A DNA stretch of 64,000 nucleotides from Helicobacter mesocricetorum (GTDB lineage: Bacteria > Campylobacterota > Campylobacteria > Campylobacterales > Helicobacteraceae): positions 57,111-121,110 of the forward strand of contig NZ_FZPJ01000006.1 of the NCBI RefSeq assembly GCF_900198605.1, in the 5' to 3' direction. How positions within the stretch are numbered: the stretch's first letter is position 1; every line of letters starts with the position of its first letter. Positions 1-10,259 of the stretch are shown here, in pieces. The translations under genes and the position numbers were made by a program. The notes beneath the pieces are model-generated. The model was not told the origin of the DNA. It did no database searches and was given only the letters and a program-made list of their open reading frames with translations.

Positions 1-1419
1 AATGCCAAAATCTTTAATATCTCTTACTACACCACTTACTTCAGCATCTATTGAATACTTCTTAGCAAAATCCTCTACTGGAGAAGCAATAATCCCTTTA
101 CGCGTTAGAGAAATTCGTTCTTTTTTTCTATCAATTTTGGCAATTTTTACTTCAATCTCTTCGCCAATTTTCATCAAATCTTTACATTTTTCATTCTTAT
201 TCCAATAGGCATCTTCATTATGCAACAAACCATCAATATTGTCCAATTTAATAAAAGCACCAAAATCTGTCAAAGTTGCAACACAGCCCTTTAAAATATC
301 ACCTTCTTTATATTTTTTAGCAAATTTGTCAAAAGGCTTGTCTAAGAGATTCTTAAGAGATACCCTTAAGCGTCTGTCTTTTGTATCAATTTCGATAACT
401 TCTACATCAATTTCCTGCCCTGTCTTTAAAAACTCTTCTGGATTTTGGATATTTTTATTCCAAGAAATTTCAGAAATATGTAAAAAACCTTCAATATCAT
501 TCCCCAAATCCACAAAAACTCCATAAGGCTCTATATTGCTAACAGTAACTTTAATGGCATCACCTACTTCAAGTTCTTTTTCAATTTCTTTCCAAGGATC
601 TTCTGTGGTTTCTTTAATAGAAAGTGCTAAACGACGTTTTTCTTTATCATAAGAAAGCACTTTAATAGGGACAATGTCCTCTTCTTTGTATAACTTTGAA
701 GGATTGACAGGTCCCTTATAGCTAATCTCTGTGTAATGAACCAATCCCTCAACACCATTCACATCTACAAACATACCAAAACTAGTAATTTTTTTAACTT
801 TTCCTTCTAAAGTTCCCTCCTGCTTTAAGAGGTTATCAATAGCATCCTTTTTAGTAGAATTTTCAATCTCAAATAATCGCTTTCTTGAAATAATAATGCT
901 ATCTTCTTCAGGTTTTACATTGACAATACACGCTTTAATATACTTACCATCTACTTTGCTACCCTCTTTAAAAGCCGATCCAAATTTTGGCATAAAAAAC
1001 TCTATACCATCACTTTCGACAATATACCCTCCCTTATTCTTTCTTACGACAACACCCTCAATAATCTTATCTTTGTAATTCTCACCTAAGTCTTTGATAT
1101 ATTGTGTAATTTTTTCTTTACGCATTGCTTTTTTATGAGAAACAATAGGTTGCTCATTTTTTTTACCTGTAATAACAATTGGTAGAGAATCCCCTTTTTT
1201 AAAAATCAAATTTCCCTCTAAATCCTTAATCTCTTCAATAGAGATATTTCCCTCTTTTTTCTCTCCTGGAACTGCGATAATCACACAATCCCCTTCAATC
1301 GCTACAATCTCACCTTGGGAAACCTTTTCATTCTCTTTTTTTTCATATTGTTCAAACATTGAAGCAAAATCTTCTTCAATTTCAATTTTGTCTAATTCCT
1401 GCATATTTACGCCAGCCAT
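1..1419 (-). CDS. rpsA: 30S ribosomal protein S1 (C-terminus cut by window edge)
   Basis: S1 binds mRNA on the 30S subunit through repeated OB-fold (S1) domains. The 473 visible codons start MAGVNMQELDK and hold successive S1 repeats, each with motifs such as GMFVDVNGVEGLVHYTEIS and GVFVDLGNDIEGFLHISEIS. The H. pylori protein is about 550 residues, so roughly 80 C-terminal residues lie outside the window. The ATG at 1419 is chosen because AAAAGGG and AAGG stand just upstream; a second in-frame ATG at 1404 is the alternative. It is the last gene of the pheS-pheT-aroA-ispH-rpsA set, 60 bp after ispH. Confidence 0.95.
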   Translation of the reverse strand, partial: MAGVNMQELDKIEIEEDFASMFEQYEKKENEKVSQGEIVAIEGDCVIIAVPGEKKEGNISIEEIKDLEGNLIFKKGDSLPIVITGKKNEQPIVSHKKAMRKEKITQYIKDLGENYKDKIIEGVVVRKNKGGYIVESDGIEFFMPKFGSAFKEGSKVDGKYIKACIVNVKPEEDSIIISRKRLFEIENSTKKDAIDNLLKQEGTLEGKVKKITSFGMFVDVNGVEGLVHYTEISYKGPVNPSKLYKEEDIVPIKVLSYDKEKRRLALSIKETTEDPWKEIEKELEVGDAIKVTVSNIEPYGVFVDLGNDIEGFLHISEISWNKNIQNPEEFLKTGQEIDVEVIEIDTKDRRLRVSLKNLLDKPFDKFAKKYKEGDILKGCVATLTDFGAFIKLDNIDGLLHNEDAYWNKNEKCKDLMKIGEEIEVKIAKIDRKKERISLTRKGIIASPVEDFAKKYSIDAEVSGVVRDIKDFGI

Positions 1420-1479
1420 ACCTTACGCCCTTTTTAAATAAAATTTAGCTATTCTAACCAAAATAGTCTTTTAAAAGTA

Positions 1480-2307
1480 TTAATTATACTTTTCTATATC
1501 TTGCACAACTCTGTCAATAATCCAATTAGGGGTTGAAGCACCAGCACTAATGCCACAAAGTTTTTTACCATCAAACCAATTTTGCTGTAACTCTAAATAA
1601 TCTTCAATTAAATAGCAATCCTTGCAATATTCTTTAGAGATATTATAAAGCTGCTTAGTATTAGAAGAATTCTTACCCCCAACAATTATCATTATATCAA
1701 CTTCTTTAGCAAGATTTCTTGCGGATTCTTGATTATCAAAAGTCGCATTACAAATAGTATTAAAAACACGACATTCTGCACAATTCCGCACTAAAAAATC
1801 CACAATTTGCAGGAAAGATTCGATATTTTTTGTAGTTTGTGAAATAAGTGCCACTTTTTCTTGGATTTTACCCTGTTTTAAAGACATTAAATCTTCAATA
1901 ACTAAGGGTGTATTTTTACAATAGCTCATAACCCCTTTCACTTCTGGGTGCTTCTCATCTCCAAAGATAATAATCTGATACCCCTCTGCACTCATCTTTT
2001 CACAAATTTCTTGAGGTTTGGTTACAAAAGGACAAGTAGCATCAGTAATATTTTTTGTTTTTTGCTTAAGTAGCTCTAAATCTTGCTTAGGAATCCCGTG
2101 AGTTCGGATAATAACCTCTGAATCTTGGGGAATTTCTTGAATATTTTCATTCACTACAACATTAAAATGCTCTTTTAAACGTTCAATTTCTTTTGCATTA
2201 TGGATAAGCGGACCAAGCGTGATGCCATTGGGCTTTGATTCAGCAAGCTTTATTGCTCGCCTAACACCAAAGCAAAATCCATAATTTTTTGCCAATTTAA
2301 CTTTCAT
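1480..2307 (-). CDS. ispH: 4-hydroxy-3-methylbut-2-enyl diphosphate reductase (IspH/LytB)
   Basis: This is the last enzyme of the MEP isoprenoid pathway. It reduces HMBPP to IPP and DMAPP using a [4Fe-4S] cluster. The three cluster cysteines are visible in their usual contexts: GFCFGVRRA near the N-terminus, DATCPFV in the middle and NTICNAT in the C-terminal third. About 275 residues, normal for the family. The ATG at 2307 is preferred to an upstream in-frame TTG at 2319 because GAGG lies six bases before it. It overlaps the end of aroA by 11 bp, suggesting translational coupling. Confidence 0.95.
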   Translation of the reverse strand: MKVKLAKNYGFCFGVRRAIKLAESKPNGITLGPLIHNAKEIERLKEHFNVVVNENIQEIPQDSEVIIRTHGIPKQDLELLKQKTKNITDATCPFVTKPQEICEKMSAEGYQIIIFGDEKHPEVKGVMSYCKNTPLVIEDLMSLKQGKIQEKVALISQTTKNIESFLQIVDFLVRNCAECRVFNTICNATFDNQESARNLAKEVDIMIIVGGKNSSNTKQLYNISKEYCKDCYLIEDYLELQQNWFDGKKLCGISAGASTPNWIIDRVVQDIEKYN

Positions 2308-3607
2308 TATCAACCTCAACTTGCGTTATAGCATTTAAAATTTCTAAAAAATTAGGAAAAGAAATATTAATATACTCTGCTTGAGTAATAATAATTCCAT
2401 CTCTTAATCCAGCAATGGCAAAACTCATAGCAATACGATGATCCCCATAACTAGGAACTTCACACATCTTAAAATCCCCACCACAAATTTCAAAACCATC
2501 TTCTAATTCTTTTGCCTCTATGCCACAAAGCTTTAAATTCTTCACTACTGCTGTAATTCTATCTGTTTCTTTCACCCTTAGCTCTTTAGCATTACTGACC
2601 CTACTCACGCCTTTAGCACAAGCCATAGCAATGGCTAAAGCAGGAATCTCATCAATAAGCCACGCAATTCTTTCAGACACCTCTACAGCCTTTAAAGAAC
2701 TTGGAGAGATTATCTCTATATCGCCAATGCTTTCATAAGTAGAAGAATGCTCTTTATAAGTAATACATACGCCCATTTGCTCTAAAACCTTAAAAGCTTC
2801 AATCCTTGTAACATTAAGCAAGACATTGCGTAAAATCCCACGCGAATTTGGGGTAATAGCAATAGCCAAAGCAAAGAAAAATGCGCTAGAAGGGTCAGCT
2901 GGAATATTGATTTCAAGGGGATTTAAAGGAGTTTTTTGAGGAAAAATCTTAAGTTCTAAAGCACCATTGAGATTTACTTTACTTTCCAATCTTGCACCCA
3001 TACCAATAAGCATTCTCTCTGTATGATCTCTACTTAGTTGCGGTTCTGTATATTTACATTCTCCATTAGAAAAAAGTCCGCTTAAAATCAAAGCAGATTT
3101 TACCTGCGCACTTGCTATTTTGCTAACATAATCAAAAGCATTTAAAGGAGATTTTCCCATAACAACCAAAGGCGCAAGATTCCCCTCATTTCTCCCAAAA
3201 ATTGTCGCTCCTATTTGCCTTAAAGGCTCTACAACCCGCTTCATAGGACGCACATTCAAATAGCAATCCCCGCTTAAAATAAACATTCCCTCTCTAGCAC
3301 TTAACAAACCTAAATACAAGCGCATAGCCGTCCCTGCATTCCCACAATCTAAGATTTCGCTAGGCTCTTTAAGATGCTCTGGAGGGATAAATACTAATCC
3401 ATCTTTTTCTTCTTTTACAACTAAACCTAACTTCTTAGCAATCCCCAAAGTATGTAAAGTATCCTCACCTTTCAAATAATTCCTCACAAATGAAGGTTTA
3501 TTGCTAAGTAACGAAAAGATAACACTGCGATGAGAAATGGATTTATCAGTAGCAATTTTTGAAATGTCTATTTCAAATCCAATGCTTGGAGATACTTTTA
3601 TCCTCAT
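2297..3607 (-). CDS. aroA: 3-phosphoshikimate 1-carboxyvinyltransferase (EPSP synthase)
   Basis: It transfers enolpyruvate from PEP to shikimate-3-phosphate, the sixth shikimate-pathway step. The 436-residue protein shows the family signatures: DKSISHR near residue 22, LDCGNAGTAMRLYLGLLSA near residue 87, RPMKRVVEPLRQ, a KSALILSGLFS stretch, and the late SYGDHRIAM motif. Length is normal. Its ATG overlaps the pheT stop by 4 bp (ATGA). It shares an operon with pheST and ispH, an order I know from H. pylori. Confidence 0.95.
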   Translation of the reverse strand: MRIKVSPSIGFEIDISKIATDKSISHRSVIFSLLSNKPSFVRNYLKGEDTLHTLGIAKKLGLVVKEEKDGLVFIPPEHLKEPSEILDCGNAGTAMRLYLGLLSAREGMFILSGDCYLNVRPMKRVVEPLRQIGATIFGRNEGNLAPLVVMGKSPLNAFDYVSKIASAQVKSALILSGLFSNGECKYTEPQLSRDHTERMLIGMGARLESKVNLNGALELKIFPQKTPLNPLEINIPADPSSAFFFALAIAITPNSRGILRNVLLNVTRIEAFKVLEQMGVCITYKEHSSTYESIGDIEIISPSSLKAVEVSERIAWLIDEIPALAIAMACAKGVSRVSNAKELRVKETDRITAVVKNLKLCGIEAKELEDGFEICGGDFKMCEVPSYGDHRIAMSFAIAGLRDGIIITQAEYINISFPNFLEILNAITQVEVDNES

Positions 3608-5967
3608 CGTAATTCCACCTTATGCCCTGCTTTAAGTGCCTCTAAAACCTTATCCATAACCTCAACAATATCTTTCTCTTCTAGGGTTTTTTCATAAGAT
3701 TGAATTTCAAAACGGATAGTTAAACTTATCTTATCTTCCAAACTCTCATCACTATAAACATCAAGGGGATAAAACTTCAAAATATAGTCAATTGGCAATT
3801 GCAATATTTTCTCTTTTAGCTTGTAATAAGGAATCTCTTTAGGCACAAGAATGCTTAAATCACGTACAACCTTTTGGAACTTCGAATACCTTTCAACCTT
3901 AGGCAATTCATCCCTTAAAGACTTTAAATCTAGCTCACATAAATAAGTTTCTTCTAACCCAAAAGTTTCTCTCAATGCTGGATGTAGAGCCGCAAGAATA
4001 CCAATTTCTTTTTTGCCTTTAAAGATTTTTGCACATTGATTAGGATGAAAGATTTTCACATTGCTTTGAAAAACCTCTAAAGTAAATTCGCCAATAACAC
4101 AAGCTATTCTATCTGCAAAAGCAAAAAAATCCGCTCTAACGCCTTTGGTTTTAGGATAATGTTCCTCACAAGCAAGACCACTTTGCAAAAAAGCCATTTT
4201 TATATTTTCTTGCCGTTTTTTATCGTAGGCAAAACCAATCTCTACAAAAGAGATCGCATTAAATCCATTATTTTTATTATAGGCTGCAGCTTGAATTAAT
4301 CCCATAAGCAAAGTGGGACGCAAGGTATTAAGATCTTGTGTGATTGGATTTAATAATTCTAATTTCTCCTCTAAAGTCTCAAAACCATATTTCTCTAAAA
4401 TCTCTCTATTGCAAAAAACAAAATGCACAACTTCATTAAAACCGATACTAACAGCTTTTTTGCTTAGTTTTCTTTGGAAATGGTAAAACTCTGATTCTTG
4501 ATTAATTTGATTATTCTGCACAAAAGATAGAGGCTTACTTGGCACATTGTCAATGCCTACAAAGCGGATAATTTCTTCTGCAATGTCCTGAAACCCAACA
4601 ACATCGTGTCTAAAAAGCGGTGGTGTAGCAATCACTAAATTTTCATCAGCGGGTAATTCTACTTTAAACTCTAAAGCCTTTAAAATATTTACAATAGTAA
4701 TCTTATCTAAGACACAACCAATCACTTTGGATAACAATAAAATATCAATGGTAATCGATTCTTTTTTGGTAACTTGTAATAACTCTTGTGTGTCTGTATA
4801 AAAAACTATTCCCTCATTATTTAAAAAACTTCCAAACACATCAAGTCCAACTTTTAAATCAGGATTACTCCCTCTTGAAACTCTTTGAAAGATTTTGCTA
4901 TCAACCTCTATATTAGTCTCTAAAACCTTTTGCGCAATGATTTCTGGAGGAATATAGCTAGCTTCTAATATGATAAACTCTTTATCCCCATTATGCTTAA
5001 AGCCTTTATAGGCAAAAGATTCTACCCCGATAGTAGATAATTTCTTTTCTTCAAAATAAATACTCTCAAACCCCAATTCATCTTTTTTTAACTTTAACAC
5101 CATTTTGTTAATTTGACTTTTATCTTCTAACTGACAAAAATTCTGTGGATAGGCATTTAGAATAACCCCGCTATAAAATGTCGCAAAAGTTAAGACATTA
5201 CTTAACCAATCCTCCTCTAAGACTTCATTATAAGCTAAAAATAAAGCCAAACAACAAGGAGTTAGCGTAGAATGTAACTCAATGACTTTATACATTAAAG
5301 AAGACTCGTGTTTTTCATTGGTTGTGATTTGCAAAACCCTCCCAATTCCCGGAGAATTCTCCGAAATTTTTGGCATTTTTAAAGATTGCATTTCTAAATT
5401 TAACCCTACACTTAACTCCCTTGCAATGCCAATAACACTCATACAATCGCCACGATTGGGGGTAATAGAAATTTCAAATATTTCATCATTAAAAGCATCA
5501 TATTCCAAAAGCTCTTTACCAAGAATCAACTCCCCAAGGCTATTATCTAATTCCATAATGCCATCATTTGTTTTAGGAAAACCTATCTCAAGGCTAGAGC
5601 ATAGCATTCCACAGCTCTCAACACCTCTTAAAACTGCCTTTTTAATAGTTATCTGGGGCAGAACTGCCCCTTCTAATGCTACTGCTACAAAGATTCCCTC
5701 TCTAGCATTTTTAGCACCACAAACAATTTGGTGAGTCTGGTATTCTCCCTCTTTGCCCCCAATGGCTACTTCGCAAATATTAAGCTTTTGTGCATCAGGA
5801 TGTTTTTTACAAGTTAAAATCTTACCCACAACAACTCTCTTAGGAGCAACTAATCTCTGGAAGCTTTCAACCTCTAGTCCGATTTTATTTAAAGTAATAC
5901 AAATTATCTCGCCTGTAATGTTGCCTAAGGGCAAAATGGTTTTTAAAATACTTCTGGTAAATCTCAT
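3604..5967 (-). CDS. pheT: Phenylalanine-tRNA ligase beta subunit
   Basis: Beta subunit of the (alpha-beta)2 phenylalanyl-tRNA synthetase. It carries tRNA-binding and editing domains. In order one sees an EMAP/tRNA-binding OB domain ([19 protein letters not shown], residues about 45-65), the B3/B4 editing region with [19 protein letters not shown], the B5 domain, the catalytic-like core ([19 protein letters not shown]) and a C-terminal anticodon-binding FDX domain ([14 protein letters not shown]). 787 residues, close to the usual epsilonproteobacterial length. It overlaps pheS by 4 bp and aroA by 4 bp, so expression is probably coupled. Confidence 0.96.
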   Translation of the reverse strand: MRFTRSILKTILPLGNITGEIICITLNKIGLEVESFQRLVAPKRVVVGKILTCKKHPDAQKLNICEVAIGGKEGEYQTHQIVCGAKNAREGIFVAVALEGAVLPQITIKKAVLRGVESCGMLCSSLEIGFPKTNDGIMELDNSLGELILGKELLEYDAFNDEIFEISITPNRGDCMSVIGIARELSVGLNLEMQSLKMPKISENSPGIGRVLQITTNEKHESSLMYKVIELHSTLTPCCLALFLAYNEVLEEDWLSNVLTFATFYSGVILNAYPQNFCQLEDKSQINKMVLKLKKDELGFESIYFEEKKLSTIGVESFAYKGFKHNGDKEFIILEASYIPPEIIAQKVLETNIEVDSKIFQRVSRGSNPDLKVGLDVFGSFLNNEGIVFYTDTQELLQVTKKESITIDILLLSKVIGCVLDKITIVNILKALEFKVELPADENLVIATPPLFRHDVVGFQDIAEEIIRFVGIDNVPSKPLSFVQNNQINQESEFYHFQRKLSKKAVSIGFNEVVHFVFCNREILEKYGFETLEEKLELLNPITQDLNTLRPTLLMGLIQAAAYNKNNGFNAISFVEIGFAYDKKRQENIKMAFLQSGLACEEHYPKTKGVRADFFAFADRIACVIGEFTLEVFQSNVKIFHPNQCAKIFKGKKEIGILAALHPALRETFGLEETYLCELDLKSLRDELPKVERYSKFQKVVRDLSILVPKEIPYYKLKEKILQLPIDYILKFYPLDVYSDESLEDKISLTIRFEIQSYEKTLEEKDIVEVMDKVLEALKAGHKVELR

Positions 5968-6959
5968 TTAAATTGCTCCAATATTCTTAAATCACTCTCA
6001 AAAAATGACCGCAAATCTGGCACATTAAATAGAAGCATTGCAAATCTCTCAACACCTAAACCAAAGGCATATCCACTTACATTTTCATAACCCACAGCTT
6101 TAAACACATTATCATCGACAATTCCACATCCCAAAACTTCTAACCAACCCGTATGGGAGCATACTCTACACCCCTTACCTTTGCAAAAAATACAGCTCAT
6201 ATCCACTTCCGCACTTGGTTCGGTAAAAGGAAAAAAACTTGACCGAAACCTTACCTTTACCTCACCAAAGATATATTTCAAAAAATCTTCCAAAATAAAT
6301 TTAAGATTAGCAAAACTTACAGAATCTTTGCCCTCTTCTACCACTAATCCCTCCACTTGATGAAACATTGGAGTATGTGTCAAATCATAATCACAACGAA
6401 AAACATTCCCGGGGCATATCATACGAATAGGAGGTTTTTGGGATTCCATTGTGCGAATCTGCACAGGAGAAGTATGGGTTCGCAAAAGTTTATTATCCTT
6501 AAAATAAAAGGTATCTTGCATATCACGCGCAGGATGATAAGGGGAAAGATTCAAAGCTTCAAAATTATGAAAATCATCTTCAACCAAAGGACCCATTTTA
6601 ACCGCAAAGTTCATACTCTCAAAATAATCTACAATTTTATCTAGCATCAACATAATAGGATGACTTGCCCCCCTTAAATTAGAAGTATTAAACAAAGAAA
6701 CATCAATTTTTTCTTTTTCAATCCTTTCTTCTAGTTCTCGCATTGATAGCCATTCTTTTTTATTAGCTAATGCTCTCTCAAAGTTTATTTTTAAGGTATT
6801 TAACTCTTTTGCTAATGTTTTCTTAGTAGCAGCCTCACAATTTTTAAGCTCTGCAAATTTAGCCGTTAAACTTCCTTTCTTTCCTAGCACCAAAATACGT
6901 ATCTCTTCTAATTCTGCGGTAGTTTTGGCATTTTCTATTTTTAAAAACATCTCCTCCAC
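5964..6959 (-). CDS. pheS: Phenylalanine-tRNA ligase alpha subunit
   Basis: Catalytic subunit that charges tRNA-Phe. Class II motifs are clear: [15 protein letters not shown] (motif 1 region), [40 protein letters not shown] (motif 2) and [12 protein letters not shown] (motif 3). CxxC pairs sit in [16 protein letters not shown]. The chosen start is GTG at 6959: AGGA lies about seven bases upstream and the resulting N-terminus has the same length as my recollection of H. pylori PheS. An ATG at 6950 is the alternative. First gene of the operon, divergent from the HIT gene. Confidence 0.95.
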   Translation of the reverse strand: MEEMFLKIENAKTTAELEEIRILVLGKKGSLTAKFAELKNCEAATKKTLAKELNTLKINFERALANKKEWLSMRELEERIEKEKIDVSLFNTSNLRGASHPIMLMLDKIVDYFESMNFAVKMGPLVEDDFHNFEALNLSPYHPARDMQDTFYFKDNKLLRTHTSPVQIRTMESQKPPIRMICPGNVFRCDYDLTHTPMFHQVEGLVVEEGKDSVSFANLKFILEDFLKYIFGEVKVRFRSSFFPFTEPSAEVDMSCIFCKGKGCRVCSHTGWLEVLGCGIVDDNVFKAVGYENVSGYAFGLGVERFAMLLFNVPDLRSFFESDLRILEQFK

Positions 6960-7023
6960 GAATCTTTCCTAATTAAAAATTTAAAATTATTGTAAAAGCA
7001 ATATTTACTCCACTTAATATCGT

Positions 7024-7040
7024 AGTATTATAATAATACT
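7024..7040. promoter_or_regulatory. Perfect 8-1-8 dyad in the pheS/HIT divergent region
   Basis: AGTATTAT-A-ATAATACT is a perfect inverted repeat containing a TATAAT-like core. It lies about 50 bp before the HIT gene and 65 bp before pheS. It could be an operator or simply promoter DNA rich in A and T. No regulator can be named. Confidence 0.3.
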
Positions 7041-7091
7041 TTAATAAAATAAGGTAAAATTTAGTAAATATTTTGGTTTTAAAGGATTACT

Positions 7092-7472
7092 ATGACTGTT
7101 TTTGAAAAAATCATAAAAGGAGATTTACCTTGCAATAAGGTTTTAGAAAATGATAAATTTTTAGCATTTCACGATATCTCCCCAAAAGCCCCTATTCATG
7201 TATTAGCGATTCCAAAGAAATTTGCTAAAGATTTTCAAGAAATTCTTCCTCAAGATATGGCAGAATACACCGCTTTTATCCAAGAAGTTACCAAAGTCTT
7301 AGGCTTAGACAAAAATGGCTACCGAATCATCAGCAATATAGGAGTTGATGGAGGACAAGAAATTCCTTACTTGCATTTTCATATCTTAGGTGGGACAAAA
7401 TTGCGTTGGGATAATCTTGCCCAAAATGTTTCCGAACAAGAACGTTTGGAGGAGACGAAGAAAAGCCTTTAA
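7092..7472 (+). CDS. HIT-family (HINT-like) nucleotide hydrolase
   Basis: Histidine-triad proteins hydrolyse AMP-lysine-like phosphoramidates and related nucleotides. The 126 residues align along the HINT family: FEKIIKGDLPCNKVLEND at the N-terminus, DISPKAPIHVLAIPK in the middle and YLHFHILGG near residue 97, followed by a Trp as in HINT. The triad is normally H-x-H-x-H. Here the first His is Tyr, while the middle (nucleophilic) and last His remain. Start ATG 7092 has AAAGGA upstream. It is divergent from pheS, as in H. pylori, and converges on rmuC with only 4 bp between stops. Confidence 0.85.
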   Translation: MTVFEKIIKGDLPCNKVLENDKFLAFHDISPKAPIHVLAIPKKFAKDFQEILPQDMAEYTAFIQEVTKVLGLDKNGYRIISNIGVDGGQEIPYLHFHILGGTKLRWDNLAQNVSEQERLEETKKSL

Positions 7473-7476
7473 GGGC

Positions 7477-8829
7477 TTAAACTTCCAAATGCTCTTTTTT
7501 ATACGCACTTGTGATAGATTTTTGTGTTTTTGCGCCAAGAGTCTTAAGAGCATCAAACCTGTTAGCCAAGTTTCCATTTCCACTTAAAAGTTTTTTATCC
7601 ATTTCATCAATGGTATTATGCAAAGTTGTCGCATTTCTCTTTATTTTTTCAAAATCTTCTAAAACACCAACAAACTTATCATAAAACTTCCCAATATCCA
7701 AAAAAGCTTTCATAATATTTTCATCACTTTGAATCTTTATCCAAGTTATTTCTATGGTTTTTAATGCCATAAAAAGAGTATTTGGCGTCGTTAAATAAAC
7801 CTTTCTTTGATAGGCGTATTGATAAAGAGCATTGTCAAACTCTAAAGCTAAATCCAAAATATTCTGATAGGGGATAAATAACAAAACAAAGTCATAGGCA
7901 TTAGCGACATTAGCATAAGGTTTTTTTGCCAATTCATCAATTCTATTTTTAAGGTTTTTAGCAATCTCACTACTTAAAATTTCAATTTTATCCGTCTGTA
8001 AAATATCGGGCAAACTAAATTTAGAATCAATGACAATACTTCTTTCTTTGCTCAAATAAATCACCGCATCAGGAACGAACTTTTTACCCTCATCATTAAA
8101 AGACTCTTGAATTTGATATTGCTCTCCTTCTCTTAAACCGCTTTGCTCTAACACATTACGCAATTGTAATTCTCCAAAATTTCCCCTTATTTTCTTATCA
8201 CCCTTTAAGATAATGGCAAGATTATCAGCCTTTTCTCCGATATTTTGCGAATACCTAAACATATTTTCAATATTTGTCTTTAAAGTTGCCTCATTATGGA
8301 TAAGATTCTTTGAATACTCCTCAACTTTATATTTGATAGGATTAAAAATTTCTTCTAAAATTTTCTTAGAATCCGCATTAAGGGTTAATTGATTTTGGGC
8401 TAAAATATTTTTACTTTGTTGTTGAAAATAATTTTGCAATTGTTCTTGCATATCTTGTTGTATCTTCTTATACTCAATTTGTTGTGCCTTTAAAGAATCT
8501 TTATAATTTACCTCCAATTTGCAAAAAGCCGTTTCAAACGCATTATGCGAGGCTTGAAGCTTTTGATTATATTCTTCTTTTAAGCAAGAAATATCCTTTT
8601 CCATCTTTAATAATTGTTCATCTTTGGCTTCTAATTTAATTTGTAAGGCGACATTAAGCTGTATCTGCTCATTTAGTTTAGTCTGTATATTCTCCACATC
8701 TTGCATATCCTTATAAAGTGTCGCTTTTTCTTGTTGCAACAAAGCATTTTGCATCTTTAACTTTATAAAAAGTATCCCCAAAACAACTACTACTCCCATT
8801 AAGGATAATAAAACAATAATAAACTCCAA
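7477..8829 (-). CDS. rmuC: RmuC family protein (limits DNA rearrangements)
   Basis: RmuC proteins carry a PD-(D/E)xK nuclease-like core and affect recombination at inverted repeats in E. coli; the biochemical role is not settled. Residues 1-25 form one hydrophobic anchor (MEFIIVLLSLMGVVVVLGIL). About 30-200 are predicted coiled coil rich in E, Q and K. The RmuC core follows: GNFGELQLRNVLEQSGLREG, then FVPDAVIYL and IVIDSKFSLPDI with the acidic and Lys residues of the fold. 450 residues, typical. It converges on the HIT gene. Confidence 0.88.
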   Translation of the reverse strand: MEFIIVLLSLMGVVVVLGILFIKLKMQNALLQQEKATLYKDMQDVENIQTKLNEQIQLNVALQIKLEAKDEQLLKMEKDISCLKEEYNQKLQASHNAFETAFCKLEVNYKDSLKAQQIEYKKIQQDMQEQLQNYFQQQSKNILAQNQLTLNADSKKILEEIFNPIKYKVEEYSKNLIHNEATLKTNIENMFRYSQNIGEKADNLAIILKGDKKIRGNFGELQLRNVLEQSGLREGEQYQIQESFNDEGKKFVPDAVIYLSKERSIVIDSKFSLPDILQTDKIEILSSEIAKNLKNRIDELAKKPYANVANAYDFVLLFIPYQNILDLALEFDNALYQYAYQRKVYLTTPNTLFMALKTIEITWIKIQSDENIMKAFLDIGKFYDKFVGVLEDFEKIKRNATTLHNTIDEMDKKLLSGNGNLANRFDALKTLGAKTQKSITSAYKKEHLEV

Positions 8830-9038
8830 AATAACTTTCCCTTAAATTTATAATCTGTATTCTATCTTAAATTTTTACAGGACTTAAAGTTTTTCCTCAT
8901 ATTTTCAAATAATCCCACCTAGCTATTATCCCTATTTTAAAAAATTTATGAATCCCTTTTATATTATAATTATCAATTCTGTGTTAAACTCCAATACAAA
9001 TTTATATTAACAAAAAAAATTATTAATTGTAGGTTCAA

Positions 9039-10208
9039 ATGTTACAAAAATTGATTATTAAAAATTTCATTAAACAATGGAATTTTGGTAACTACACCAT
9101 CAAATTTTGGGATGAAGAAATTTTACAAATAGGAAATGCTGAACCAAAATTCTACTTAACCTTTCGCCAACCCATTCCCTTTAAACTTCTTTCAAAAGAT
9201 TTAAGCTTGACTTTTGCAGAAGCCTATATGGAGGGATTAATAGACATTCAAGGAGATTATGATGAAATCGCTAAAATTATTTATCTCCACTCTAGTAAAA
9301 AATACTTAAAGAAATATCAAAACCCCCAACATTTCAAGCAAAATTAACCAAAATAAAGAAAGTAAAAATATCAAAAGTCATTATGATTTAGGCAATGATT
9401 TCTATAAAATTTGGCTTGATGAAACTAAAAGTTACTCCTGTGCATATTTAAAAATCCCACAGATACTCTTTATCAAGCACAAATCAATAAAATAGAGCAT
9501 ACTTTAAAAAAGCTCAACTTAAAACAAGGCGAAAAATTGCTAGATATTGGTTGTGGCTGGGGTTGGCTCTCTATTATAGCAGCACAAAAATATGGAGTGC
9601 AAGTTACAGGAATCACTATTTCAGAGGAACAATACAAAGAAGCTAAGGAGAGGATAAAATCTCACAAACTTGAAAATCTTGTTGAAATTCGGCTGCAAAA
9701 CTATCAAGATTTACAAGAAAAAGAATATTACGACAAAATCGTTTCCGTAGGAATGTTTGAACATGTTGGGGCAAAAAATCTACCCCTTTATTGCTCTAAG
9801 AGCAAAGAAGTGTTAAAATCCGGTGGAATTTTTCTACTCCATTCTATTATGGCTATGTTTGAAGGGGAAACAAATCCTTGGATAGATAAATACATCTTTC
9901 CCGGAGGCTATTTACCCTCTCTAAGGGAGGTTATTAGCCTACTTAGCGAATTTGACTATCATCTTTTACTAGCAGAAAGCTTAAGATTCCATTACGCAAA
10001 GACTTTGGATATATGGCATAAAAACTTCCTACAAAATCTCGATAAAGTCCGATTGCTCTATGATGAAAAATTTATTAGAATGTGGAGTTTATATCTTAAA
10101 AGCTGTGCTTCAGCCTTTAGAGTAGGAAGCATTGATTTATTCCAATTACTTATTAGCAAAGGCACAAATAACGAACTTCCACTAACCAAAGAATATATTT
10201 ATCAATAA
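9039..10208 (+). pseudogene. cfa: Cyclopropane-fatty-acyl-phospholipid synthase, two compensating frameshifts
   Basis: Cfa methylenates unsaturated acyl chains of membrane phospholipids using S-adenosylmethionine. The N-terminal part (to about 9322) and the part from about 9455 to 10208 are in the same frame. The stretch between is one base off. An extra C in the C5 run at 9323-9327 breaks the frame, and a missing A in the A5 run at 9450-9454 restores it. Read through both sites, the product is 389 residues, the full family length. It contains [21 protein letters not shown], the SAM motif LDIGCGWGWLS and EHVGAKNLPLY. Untranslated as drawn: TAA at 9345. Decay, phase variation and base-calling error are all possible. 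Confidence 0.85.
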
Positions 10209-10259
10209 TTTACATTTCGGTAAAGCTTTAACCATTTTATCAAGATGGTATTACTTGCT

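Noticed and set aside
2..1078. Several plus-strand frames at the left edge
   Set aside because: Antisense to the S1 repeats of rpsA.
10210..10259. Terminator between cfa and fusA
   Set aside because: Only a 5-bp stem (ACCAT/ATGGT) and no T-run.
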